NCBI RefSeq assembly: GCF_963678635.1
Contig: NC_087064.1
Location: 17,537,802-17,601,801 of the forward strand
Reading direction: 5' to 3'
DNA: 64,000 bases
Source of the DNA: Symsagittifera roscoffensis
Taxonomy: Eukaryota > Xenacoelomorpha > Acoela > Convolutidae
Positions 11,701-21,465 of this stretch are shown piece by piece. The notes beneath the pieces were generated by a model. The model was not told the DNA's origin. It worked only from the letters and a program-made list of their open reading frames with translations, and did not search any database. How positions within the stretch are numbered: position 1 is the first letter of the stretch; every line of letters starts with the position of its first letter. A program made the translations under genes and the position numbers.

Positions 11701-13290
11701 ACGACGGAAAGGGTTTTAACATGATTTATCTCTCGGACTTGTCCGATGATTATTATGGGCCCGAATACAAAGTTCCTCCCCGTTTTCAATGAGAACAATA
11801 AGCCTTTAAACTCGAAAACTTGTCTTAGTTAATGTTTTTTATTGGGCAATACAACTTTCAATCATTCGATCCTGAAAGATTCGCTCTAAAGCAACCAATA
11901 AAAATAAGATTTTATTTTCACAGTTTTATGATTAGGATTGATCGCAAGAAGAGTTTGTTATCAAGTTTATGATCGTAATACTCGTTAATAAGTACTGAAA
12001 AATGCACAATCGGTTAATAATAAGTTAATAGTGAAAAACAAGCTAGTCGGTTCTTAACTGAGAGTAGACATTTTTCTGGATTTAAGGCACGACGCTCTTG
12101 GTGAAATGCATGGGCAGCTCCCTCCGCCTGATTGGATCCGTAGTTGGGGCCATGCTGTGCTTCATTCCCTCTCTCGTCATGGTGAAACTGGACACGAATG
12201 GCTGGCAGACTGAGTTCTTCGCAGCCACCATCGCCAACATAGTGGCCTTGAATGTAGTGTCCGCCCTTCTTCAGAGTACATCTATGGGCATAGCTGGAGT
12301 GATATCTCTGAAGTACACACAAGCTGGTGGGTCCATTTCACATTTACCTGATATCTTCAACGGTAGATTTGAGTTAGGCTTTACGTCCTTTCGTTTTTTG
12401 ATAAATTTTTATATAACAATGGTTAGGTTCTCGCACATCGCTGTTTTGCTCGAAAATTTTAAAATCTAATGCTATTACGTCTTGCAAGGGATTACAATAT
12501 AGTTTTTTTTACTGCTTAAGCAATGGCTGGACAGGCATTTGCGGGCATCTTCTCTGCAGTAGCACAGATACTCTGCTTGGCCATCTTCGAGGACACAGAA
12601 AACAGCGCACTTCTCTACTTTCTGGTGGCAGAGGCATTTCTAGTCATTCTTCTCGTTCTCTCAATACTCCTATTAAACCACCCTTCTTATCTCTTAGCCC
12701 AGTCTAGGGTCACAACCCCAGAGGTTTCCAGAAGTGCAGACCATTTCGCCTCCGTTTCAATCATGCTCGGAGAAACATATCACGTGTTCAAGAAGACATT
12801 ACCTTGTGGACTCTCGCTAGCTCTCGTGTTTCTTGTTACTCTGGTAATCTTCCCGAATTATATGGTGCATATAGAGCCCGATAAAGGACGTTATTGGTAT
12901 CCGGTGACAGTGTTTCTGTTGTACAACCTATTTGACTTCGTTGGCCGAGTGGCGGCCGGTTTTATCAAACTGCCTTCAAGAACTTCATTCATAGTTGCAT
13001 TGTCAATTATTAGATGTAGTTTTTTGTTCATCTATTTGTTTACAAACTACCAGCCTCGAAACCACTATTTTCCGGTTTGGTTCGAGAGCGAGTATTTGGT
13101 GATTTTGTTTAACATACTGCTAGCCTTTTCAAATGGGTATCTAGCGTCGATATGTTTCATGTACGGTGCTAGATATGTTGGACCCAGTGCTCACTTGCAG
13201 GAGCAAGCGGGGGCAGTGCTCACTTTCTTCCTGTCTTTAGGCCTCTGTTCTGGGTCCGCTCTTTCTTTTCTTTATATAGAAATTCCGTAA
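5704..13290 (+). CDS. Equilibrative nucleoside transporter (SLC29/ENT family)
   Basis: Predicted facilitative nucleoside carrier of cell or organelle membranes. Five exons, 5704-5899, 10217-10372, 11001-11111, 12087-12326 and 12521-13290, join in phase 1 throughout and give 1473 nt (490 aa), the usual ENT length. The start is the first ATG, followed by an acidic Ser/Asp-rich N-tail. Exon 1 ends inside TM1; the ENT signature GMGSLLPYN follows at residues 76-84. Other landmarks are NAT and NST sequons with a run of Asp residues in the first loop, MAGQAFAGIFSAV (ENT1-like MSGQGLAGFF region), FNLFDFVGR-type TM8 with the conserved Asp and Arg (FLLYNLFDFVGR), and FSNGYLASICFMYG near the C-terminus. 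The loop between TM6 and TM7 is short. Donors are GTAAGT, GTGAGC, GTGAGT and GTGGGT. Which ENT subtype it is cannot be told. Confidence 0.93.
6177..6400 (-). mobile_element. hAT-type MITE, 3' truncated
   Basis: It starts with CAGGGACGGACTTAGG, which is the family terminus CAGGGGCGGATTTAGG with changes, followed by the G-rich zone, a CCGACCCAAAGGGTCCCCC block, GGCGCCAATATATACTAA and GGGGAGCG. The opposite terminus is missing after about 6400. Orientation is opposite to the intact copy at 48497-48920. Confidence 0.7.
7320..7400 (+). repeat. tRNA-like SINE head
   Basis: An A-box-like TGGCTGAGTGGGTAGTG and a B-box-like GATCGAATCC stand at tRNA spacing (about 7330-7385), followed by poly-T. It resembles a Leu/Ser-type tRNA only loosely. 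It is most likely the head of a SINE rather than a working tRNA gene. Confidence 0.5.
7625..7760 (+). repeat. tRNA-like SINE copy
   Basis: CACTCGGTCTAGTG followed about 45 bases later by GAGTCTCGGTCTGACC and then TTGTTTTTTC. The same order (tRNA-like head, then CCTTGTTTTTTC) occurs at 9220-9300 and near 40740-40800, so I place these in one SINE family. Confidence 0.45.
7920..8200 (+). repeat. Threefold repeat of a roughly 100-bp unit
   Basis: Three imperfect copies of a unit with the order AGCAAGGGTATTG..ATCG, then ACTAGACTTTTTTCCCGTAAA and CTTTGTTCA start near 7925, 8025 and 8130. A fourth, isolated copy sits at about 17320-17385. Confidence 0.6.
9215..9400 (+). repeat. tRNA-derived SINE
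   Basis: The tRNA-like head GGTAACGTGGTCGC with B box GGGGTTCGAGTCCC (about 9256-9270) is followed by CCTTGTTTTTTC and a tail with TTTGTCTGCTTAAG...CCTAAGTTGACA. Tails of this type recur near 30120, 34110, 39955 and 40830. Confidence 0.6.
10706..10757 (+). repeat. 19-bp tandem repeat, three copies
   Basis: The unit ATATTTCCTCGTTTGGCAT is repeated almost exactly three times within ENT intron 2. No function is apparent. Confidence 0.8.
11195..11830 (+). repeat. Dispersed repeat, related to 49255-49700
   Basis: Shared ordered motifs are GGATAGCCGG, a GCATAGA..GTTCCGACCATA-like block, GCTCGAAATAA and CAAAGTTCCTCCCC.TTTTCAA. The order and spacing match the second copy in the four-TM gene region. 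No terminal repeats were found, so the class is unknown. It lies in ENT intron 3. Confidence 0.55.
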
Positions 13291-13916
13291 TGTAAATTTG
13301 TCCTTTCTTCTTATAGCTCGTTAGTTATGAACTATCAACTTTGGACAGTCAAGCATTCTTCATACGAACCATTTATGGCATTCATATAATGAGTTGACAT
13401 TGCCAGTTCTTGACATTACTAGTTCTGACAGTCTTGAAAGTTCGTTTTTTGCCGGTTATTGGTTAGTGCCAATCACACATAACGTAGAGAGTTATAATGT
13501 CCAAAGTTAGTCAAAATGCGATGAATTATCCAATATTTCAATGTACAAATCAGCATTTTATTTTCTCAATTACGGTAGTCAGTTTTAGAATGATGATTTT
13601 ATTTTGATTTCGATTTCTCAGAGTTTTCTATGTACACGTGCCTATTGATCAAGTGTAAATGTTTCTTGTGAAAATTTAATATTGTCCGTGAGTTGTTTTT
13701 TCTTCTCTGCTTAGCTAAGAATTCACGTCAAGGTATCGCCATGTCTCAGACTTCGGGCTGATCCAGAATTTTTGGATCTTCTGGACAATTCCCACTTTTT
13801 GGTACAAACTATATAATTCGACCCTTATTATATTGTGCTTATCACGAATTAAACCTTGAGGAAGTCTGTAAACAATTTACCCCCATCCTGTGTGGGACAA
13901 ATACTACCTTCTATAC

Positions 13917-14177
13917 AGTACTACTTGGAAAACAAAAAAGCCATAAATCACATACATAGGTTTGCATCTAGTGAAAAAATAAGAGTTAATTGATTTTAAA
14001 AAAAAATTTAGCTTCCATTAATAACCAAGGCCAAAATTAGTCGTGAAAAAATAAAGAGTTAAAAGATTTAAAAAAAAAATTAGCTTCCATTAGTAACCAA
14101 AGCCAAAATTAGCTCACTTTTTTTCATTAGATGCAAATCTATGCGGGTGATTTATGGTTTTTGTTTTTCGAGAAGTG
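13917..14177 (+). mobile_element. MITE with terminal inverted repeats of about 50 bp
   Basis: The left arm (AAAAAGCCATAAATCAC, then CATAGGTTTGCATCTA) is complementary to the right arm (TAGATGCAAATCTATG, then GTGATTTATGG). The interior is a direct duplication of about 68 bp (...TTAGCTTCCATTA.TAACCAA.GCCAAAATTAG, twice). No open frame is present. The superfamily is unassigned. Confidence 0.75.
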
Positions 14178-14389
14178 TAACTTATCAGTTGTATTCTGAT
14201 AATTTGGATAACCTATTGGGTAATTTCTACGCCTCTTGTAAAAGAATGATTTTGAGTAGATCCGGTTTTTAGATTTGATTGCTTACAAGTTACGGATTGC
14301 TACAGTTAAGCAACAGTTTTAGAAAATGCTATAAGTTTATCAAACACCAGTTTGCTAATCAAGTGGTTACCCTGAACAAATATACTAAC

Positions 14390-15250
14390 GCCCATTCATC
14401 CAGCCACCTACCTATCCATCCATCAATTAAACCATTCGTCCATCCAGCCGTTTATCTAACCATCTATCCATTTAACCTTTCATCCACACCGGTGTTCATC
14501 CAGCCATTCATCAAATCATCATTCCTTCATCAACTCTTCCAACCGTCAATTTATATGTCCAACCAGCATTCCACCCATCCATCCATGCAAACATCCATTC
14601 TTACATTCAGGCATTTTATCAGCCATCTGTCAATCCGCCAAGCCATTTACCTATCTAGCCATATATCATCCGTCCAGACATCCATCGCCCATCAATCCAA
14701 CCACCTTGTTTTCAATCCATCGATCCCCTGGCCATCTGTCTTTCCAGTCAGCCATGCATCAATTCATCCTTCCATCCATCGTCCATCAATCTAACTATCC
14801 ATACATCAAGGCATTAACATCTAACCATGTATACAGCAGTTCATCAAGTCACTATCCATCTAGCTTTTCATCGTTCATACATGCTACCAACCATTGATCC
14901 ATCTTTCCATTCAGTCATCCATCCGTCCGTCCCTCCAGCATCCATCTACACATCCATTGATCCCACCGTCATTTCAGACAAATATCCATCCAACATTCGA
15001 TCCAGCCATCCATTGTTTCATCCGCCATTGGTACAGCCATCCCTCCATCTAGCCATCCATACATCCATTAATCCAGCCAGCCGTCCATCCAACCATGCAT
15101 CAGCCAGCCTTCCATGCATACATCCAGCCAGCCTTCCCTCCCTCGATCCATCCATCAGAAATCAAACCAGACATCCATCGATACATCAGCTATCCGTCTG
15201 TTCAGCCATCTAACCAGTTAGCCATCCATTCAGACACTCCAGATCTTTAT
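14390..15250 (+). repeat. CATC-type degenerate minisatellite, copy 1
   Basis: About 850 bp of degenerate CATC/CCAGC repeats (ATCCATCCA, CCAGCCATC). All forward frames read as Ser/His/Pro/Ile-rich peptides, an artefact of the repeat. From about 14575 onward it is part of the duplicated 2.4-kb block. Confidence 0.9.
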
Positions 15251-16426
15251 TTCTGTTATCATTCATGTTGTAATTTTTCAATGGCAGCTTTAGCTGCAGA
15301 GGGTCGCTAGTTTTCATGGTATTTCAGAATCTTTTAGAGGGTTCAGTGCTTGGTTGGCTTGCCAAAAAGAAATGTATTTTTTTTCATGCATAGAAAAACT
15401 CGATTAACTTCAATATTTTGGGAGAACATCCATTCTGTTTAATATTTCGGAAAATAAATATCAGTCGCGTAGCTTATTTCCGAATATGTAAAAATTTGCA
15501 TCACGATTAACAGAAGAGAAAAATTAATTAGGCTGGTTAATTTTTTTTAAATTGGGCATCATTCGATTTTTTGGTGATTAATCTGGAATTTTGTACCGCT
15601 TAGAAAGAACGCGCTTTTGAGTAGTGTACCTCGTTAGGGGTCTGACAGATTTCTTGTCTTACATTTTTCAAATTCAAAGATTTAAAAAGTGGGCTAGGAA
15701 TAAACTTATTGAAAGCAGATTCTTGACAGTAAAATGTATTTCAGTAGGTTCAATTTTAACATCGTTTTGCATTTAATCAAACAATAAAGTTTTGGGCTAT
15801 GTGAAGTCGTATGACCTTTGGTCGTGTAAATCGCATCACAATTTAAAGCTTGGTGTCTGGTGTTTTGGCTATTATATCTGGGTGTATTATGTGACTGATT
15901 ACACAACCATGTCTTTATTGCTGACGTTCAGTAAATTTAAACGTGTTTCGCTCCTTAATCCTAAATAAAAATAAGCTAAAACATATAGTTTTGTGTTAAT
16001 TTGACCTAAAAACAGCGAAAAAATGTTTCAATGAAACATAAACTGGAGTTTGTGATAGAAAAAATCTACGAAATCTGTTCATGCGCGGATTAAACCCTGT
16101 AAGTTAAAACTATTTACCGTTGGAAAGCGTGCAAAAGTGTTGGTTTTTGCGTTTATGAGACAATATTTGCAGGTTTATATACTTACTTTTTTTCCAATTT
16201 TATGGCCACCAAAAATATAAAAGCTTTTTTTTTTCGACCAAAAAATTTTTTCCCGCTCACCGTTGACGATATCTGTCTGTTCTTCATTACATCTTTTTCA
16301 CTCTTGCTTTTAGGAAACAGATTTTCTGGTTAAATCGTCTCGAAATTAAAGGATGAAGGTAAATATAAAAATATAGGATTGTTGAAGTTAAAATAGGATA
16401 AAATGATTGCTATCAAACGAACGCAC

Positions 16427-16837
16427 CAGCGGATTTAGCGCAGGGGGCGGGGCATTCTCAGGGATTCGACCCCCCTGCCGACGCAAAAGGTCCCCCTTTG
16501 TACTATTTAGAGATATCCCTTTTTGGCTAACTGACCCTGAAATTTTTCTAAAAATGTCTTTGGCGCCAAAGTGTACTCAGTCTGAGGGGGGAGCGCACGC
16601 CAAAAAAAACGCGATTTTTCGGCCAAAGTTTTCCCAAAAGTGCCTAAAAACGCCTTTTTTGGCTCGTTTTTCCAAAAAAATTGCCTGAGGCGCAGAAAAT
16701 TTGGTCAAAATGGGGCTTTATAGTTATTTGGGAGAGCTCATAAATCAATTTGCTCGACTTATAAAAAAAGTCGACATAATTTTCGAAATTTCCTTAAAAA
16801 TCCCCCCCCCCTCGAGAAAAACCTTGATCCGCCCATG
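16427..16837 (-). mobile_element. hAT-type MITE inside duplication copy 1
   Basis: Termini CAGCGGATTTAG and TTGATCCGCCCATG are decayed forms of the family inverted repeat. Interior blocks (GGGATTCGACCC, GACGCAAAAGGTCCCCC, GGCGCCAAAGTGTACT, GGGGGGAGCGCACGCC) are in family order. No target duplication is recognised. Confidence 0.75.
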
Positions 16838-16899
16838 AGCGTCTCACGAAACTGTCTATTGGCTTACAATGAACGTGAATTATTGACTGTATCACTTCG

Positions 16900-16950
16900 C
16901 CTTATTGCACTTATTTTTTTTGTTTGGATTAGAAGCCACGCTCGCCCTCC
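16900..16950 (-). pseudogene. Truncated GPCR 3'-end fragment
   Basis: This matches the final roughly 15 codons of the GPCR at 21410-21465 (SVASNPNKK region). An extra T in the homopolymer (eight against seven) shifts the frame, and the rest of the receptor is absent. It is a by-product of the segmental duplication. Confidence 0.75.
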
Positions 16951-17304
16951 AAACGTTGTGAGAAGCTCTGGGTTAATTAGTTGCCAGATGTGTCGGATTA
17001 GTTGCCAGATCTACGAATAGTTTTTTTGCTCTAAGCAATTTTCAAGTAGTTGCTTTAACGTATTAGTGTAATCAACGTAGTAGGGACTAAGACTTTTTCG
17101 TTTCTTAAACGGAAAGCAAACTCCACTATCGAACAGTAAAAGTGTCAAGGTCACAAAAAAAGTTTTAAATCGAATTTTGAAGTGTTTTCACACGCGTCAG
17201 TTTTTTTCTGTTTTCTTGCGTTCATTACTGTTTTCGAACTGCCAACTGCCTATGTTAGATTTATTCCTGCAATTTGTACTTCAACTTATTTAAGCAATTA
17301 CTCT

Positions 17305-17900
17305 TGCGTTAAGGAAAACAGTTGCAATCGGATACAAGATTTTTTTCCCGTAAATAACTTTGTTCATAGGACATTTTGCACAAATTTTAGCTTTTCTCCG
17401 AAACTTTTACTGGTTTTCAAGAAAAGAGTATCAATTGAAATATCGCCTACTCCTCTGTGTGCCTACATAATCCCCTAGAGTCTCTTGTTACTTGAACCTT
17501 CTGTCGACAGCCTTCGCAAAAGTCAGTGAGGGAGTTTTTGATCTATATTTTTGATTTTTGACTCCCCTTCTCAAATCTGAGCTTTTGATTTAATTGAATA
17601 GATTTTTAATGAAAAACTCCATCGTATAAGCAGCTGTGCCAAAATTTTTTAACACAAATTTATGGCCCTCGGAATAGTCAAATTTTTAATTTTTGACCCC
17701 TTTTGTGAATCTTTTTGACTTTTCTCGAAAACTAACCTCTCAAATGGTGGTTTTCATGGAGATATCATGTAGTGGTAAGCTCCCCTGCATTAGTAGTTTT
17801 TTACACGTTTTTATTTACAAAAAATTATCGCCCTCGGAAAAAAAACGATTTTTTGATTTTCTGACCTTTTTTTTATAAAAATTTTGAATATCCGCGAAAA
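17305..17900 (+). repeat. Fragment of the ~170-bp repeat family
   Basis: Segments such as CCCCTAGAGTCTCTTGTTACTTGAACC, then CTCAAATCTGAGCTTTTGATT and CGAAAACTAACCTCTCAAAT recur in the same order in the array at 30400-31770. It starts with the CCCGTAAATAACTTTGTTCA motif also found at 8 kb. Confidence 0.6.
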
Positions 17901-18754
17901 AGATTGAAAGTGTTTTTGTTAGTGTTGTATTGCGTCGCCTCTTGTTCACTGATCATGCTTTTAAGAACTATCACGTATCGCTAAAGCTTTTTTGACAATT
18001 TTGTTTTTCTGTGCGAAACTATTTTTTGGTATTCGTTATTTGTTTTTGTTCAGTTGCGTAAATTTTGTGTTTTCTTGATCAACCAGCAACCCAGCTTAAA
18101 TTCTCGCTTTTGGAAATTTCCTTGCCGAATTAGTTTGCTCAGAGCAACTGGTTATACTGTGAGCAGATTTACTATATAAAGCAGCTTCAAAACTTTTTAA
18201 AACCTGCCTTAGTAGTTCGCTCGAACAATTCACGTAATAATTTAACTTCATAATTTTCAAAGTTTCAATATCAAAATGGCTTGCATAGTAAAGAAAATAA
18301 ATTTAACCAAGCAACTCTTTTTATGGATATTTGTATTGAGGTTTTTGCGCATCGAGTCCACTATGAAGCAACCTCAAAAATTACATGCTTCGTCAGTTTT
18401 TGAGAAGTGCTTCAACTTGTTGAGCTTCGGTTCACTATGAATTTTTTTTCATACTATTTCACGGAGTCTTATGAAAGGTTCAGCGCTTAGATGGTTTGTC
18501 AAGAAAAATTTTGAATTTCGTGTGCCGATTCATGGATTAAAGTAAGTTCAAAAGTTTCAAAGTTACATAGCTTGAATAGAATTTAATTTTATGAGAATCG
18601 ATTGACGATAAAAAATAATCTATGATGTATTATATAATTAAATGTGACTGTCTATCTCCCCATGTTTAAACTATACCATGTCTCAGATTTAAGTTTACGC
18701 TATTGAGAGAAATTTTGCACGTTTAATCTGTATTGTCTATTGCAGTGTTTAAGA

Positions 18755-19078
18755 AACATTTCAGCGCAAGGCAAGGTCGGGCAGGGCAAGGCAGGGCGAG
18801 GGGAGGCAAGGTAGCGCAGCGCGGGAACATCAAGGCAGGGCAGGGCGAGGAGCTGCAGGGCAGGGCGAGGAGCTGCAAGGCAGGGTAAAGAAGCGCGAAG
18901 CAAGGCATGCAGAGGAGCGGCAAGGCAGGGCAGGGGAGGATTAGTACAGTGCCAGAGAGACAAGGCAGGATAGGGGAATGCAAGGCAGCGCAGAGCCGGG
19001 CGTGATGGGGCACGACTGGGTAGGGCAACCATGGCAGGTCAGAGGGAATAAGGGCAAGACAGGGTAGGGAGTGAAAGG
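18755..19078 (+). repeat. G-rich minisatellite (GGCAAGGCAGGGC-type)
   Basis: About 320 bp of strongly strand-asymmetric GGCAGGGCAAGG repeats with several GGG runs close together, directly abutting the CATC array of duplication copy 2. The complementary frames read as Leu/Pro/Cys-rich peptides (an artefact). G-quadruplex potential is plausible from the spacing of the G runs. Confidence 0.85.
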
Positions 19079-21465
19079 GCATCCATCCATGCAAACATCC
19101 ATTCTTACATCCAGGCATTTTACCAGCCATCTGTCAATCCGCCAAGCCATTTATCTATCTAGCCATATATCATCAGTCCAGACATCCATCGCCCATCAAT
19201 CCAACCACCTTGTTTTCAATCCATCTATCCCCTGGCCATCTGTCTTTCCAGTCAACCATGCATCAATTCATCCTTCCATCCATCGTCCATCAATCTAACT
19301 ATCCATACATCAAGGCATTAACATCTAACCATGTATACAGCAGTTCATCAAGTCACTATCCATCTAGCTTTTCATCGTTCATACATGCTACCAACCACTG
19401 ATCCATCTTTCCATTCAGTCATCCATCCGTCCGTCCCTCCAGCATCCATCTACACATCCATTGATCCCACCGTCATTTCAGACAAGTATCCATCCAACAT
19501 TCGATCCAGCCATCCATCGTTTCATCCGCCATTGGTACAGCCATCCCTCCATCTAGCCATCCATACATCCATTAATCCAGCCAGCCGTCCATCCAACCAT
19601 GCATCAGCCAACCTTCCATGCATACATCCAGCCAGCCTTCCCTCCCTCGATCCATCCATCAGAAATCAAACCAGACATCCATCGATACATCAGCTATCCA
19701 TCTGTTCAGCCATCTAACCAGTTAGCCATCCATTCAGACACTCCAGATCTTTCTTTCTGTTATCATTCATGTTGTAATTTTTCAATGGCAGCTTTAGCTG
19801 CAGAGGGTCGCTAGTTTTCATGGTATTTCAGAATCTTTTAGAGGGTTCAGTGCTTGGTTGGCTTGCCGAAAAGAAATGTATTTTTTTTTCATGCATAGAA
19901 AAACTCGATTAACTTCAATATTTTTGGAGAACATCCATTCTGTTTAATATTTCGGAAAATAAATATCAGTCGCGTAGCTTATTTCCGAATATGTAAAAAT
20001 TTGCATCACGATTAACAGAAGAGAAAAATTAATTAGGCTGGTTAATTTTTTTAAATTGGGCATCATTCGATTTTTTGGTGATTAATCTGGAATTTTGTAG
20101 CGCTTAGAAAGAACGCGTTTTTGAGTAGTGTACCTCGTTAAGGGTCTGACAAACTTCTTGTCTTACATTTTTTTTAAAAATTCAAAGATTTAAAAAGTGG
20201 GCTAGGAATAAACTTATTGAAAGCAGATTCTTGACAGTAAAATGTATTTCAGTAGGTTGAGTTTTAACATCGTTTTGCATTAAATCAAACAATAAAGTTT
20301 TGGGCTATGTGAAGTCGTATGACCTTTGGTCGTGTAAATGGCATCACAATTTAAAGCTTGGTGTCTGGTGTTTTGGCTATTATATCTGGGTGTATTATGT
20401 GACTGATTACACAACCATGTCTTTATTGCTGACGTTCAGTAAATTTACACGTGTTTCGCTCCTTAATCCTAAAAAAAAAATAAGCTGAAACATATAGTTT
20501 TTTGTTAATTTGACCTAAAACCGGCGAAAAAAAATGTTTCAATGAAACATAAACTGGAGTTTGTGATAGAAAAAATCTACGAAATCTGTTCATGCGCGGA
20601 TTAAATCCTGTAAGTTAAAACTATTTACCGTTGGAAAGCGTGCAAAAGTGTTGGTTTTTGCGTTTATGAGACAATATTTGCAGGTTTATATACTTACTTT
20701 TTTTCCAATTTTATGGCCACCAAAAATATAAAAGCGTTTTTTTTCGACCAAAAAATTTTTTCCCGCTCACCGTTGACGATATCTGTCTGTTCTTCTTAAC
20801 ATCTTTTTCACTCTTGCTTTTAGGAAACAGATTTTCTGGTTAAATCGTCTCGAAATTAAAGGATGAAGGTAAATGTAAAAATATAGGATTGTTGAAGTTA
20901 AAATAGGATAAAATGATTGCTATCAAACGAACGCACCAGCGGATTTAGCTCGGGGGGGGGGGGGGGGGCATTCTCAGGGATTCGACCCCCTGCCGACGCA
21001 AAAGGTCCCCCTTTGTACTATTTAGAGATATCCCTTTTTGGCTGACTCACCCTAAAATTTTTCTAAAAACGTTTTTGGCGCCAAAGTGTACTAATTTTCA
21101 GGGGGGAGCGCGCGCCAAAAAAAAAACTCGATTTTTTGTCCAACATTTTCGAAAAAGTGCTTAAAAACGCCTTTTTTGGCTCGTTTTTTCAAAAAAAATT
21201 GCCTGAGGCGCAGAAAATTTGGTCAAAATGGGGCTTTATAGTGATTTAAGAGCTCATAAATCAATTTGCTGGACTTAAAAAGAGTCGACAAAAGCGAAAG
21301 TCAGGGATTCCTAACCCCCCCCCCTCGAGAAAATCCTAGATCCGCCCCTGAAATGAGCGTCTCACAAAACTGTCTATTGGCTTGCAATGAACTTGAATTA
21401 TCGACTGTATCACTTCACCGGTGCACTTATTTTTTTGTTTGGATTAGAAGCCACGCTCTCCCTCT
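19079..21465 (+). repeat. Segmental duplication, copy 2
   Basis: This is the partner of 14575-16950. The copy abuts the G-rich minisatellite on the left. On the right it runs into the GPCR C-terminal coding sequence, so this is probably the original location and copy 1 the derivative (inference). A 17-base G run (20952-20968) replaces a mixed G/C stretch in copy 1. Confidence 0.92.
20937..21350 (-). mobile_element. hAT-type MITE inside duplication copy 2
   Basis: Terminus CAGCGGATTTAGC on the left and CTAGATCCGCCCCTG on the right, with the family interior blocks between. No 8-bp target duplication is recognised, so the insertion predates the duplication and its flanks have decayed or been rearranged. 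Confidence 0.78.

Larger units (their letters stand above)
14575..16950 (+). repeat. Segmental duplication, copy 1
   Basis: The block matches 19079-21465 in the same order at an offset of about 4504-4515 bases, with only scattered substitutions and homopolymer length changes. It contains the CATC array, AT-rich sequence (for example GGGTCGCTAGTTTTCATGG at 15301), a hAT-type MITE (16427-16837) and, at its right end, sequence homologous to the last codons of the neighbouring GPCR. Confidence 0.92.

Noticed and set aside
14279-15310. Overlapping open frames of 63-171 codons rich in His/Pro/Ser/Ile
   Set aside because: They are translations of the CATC minisatellite, open in all forward frames, and recur in the duplicated copy at 19071-19814.
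18700-19150. Leu/Pro/Cys-rich minus-strand open frames
   Set aside because: They are translations of the complement of the GGCAGGGC minisatellite.
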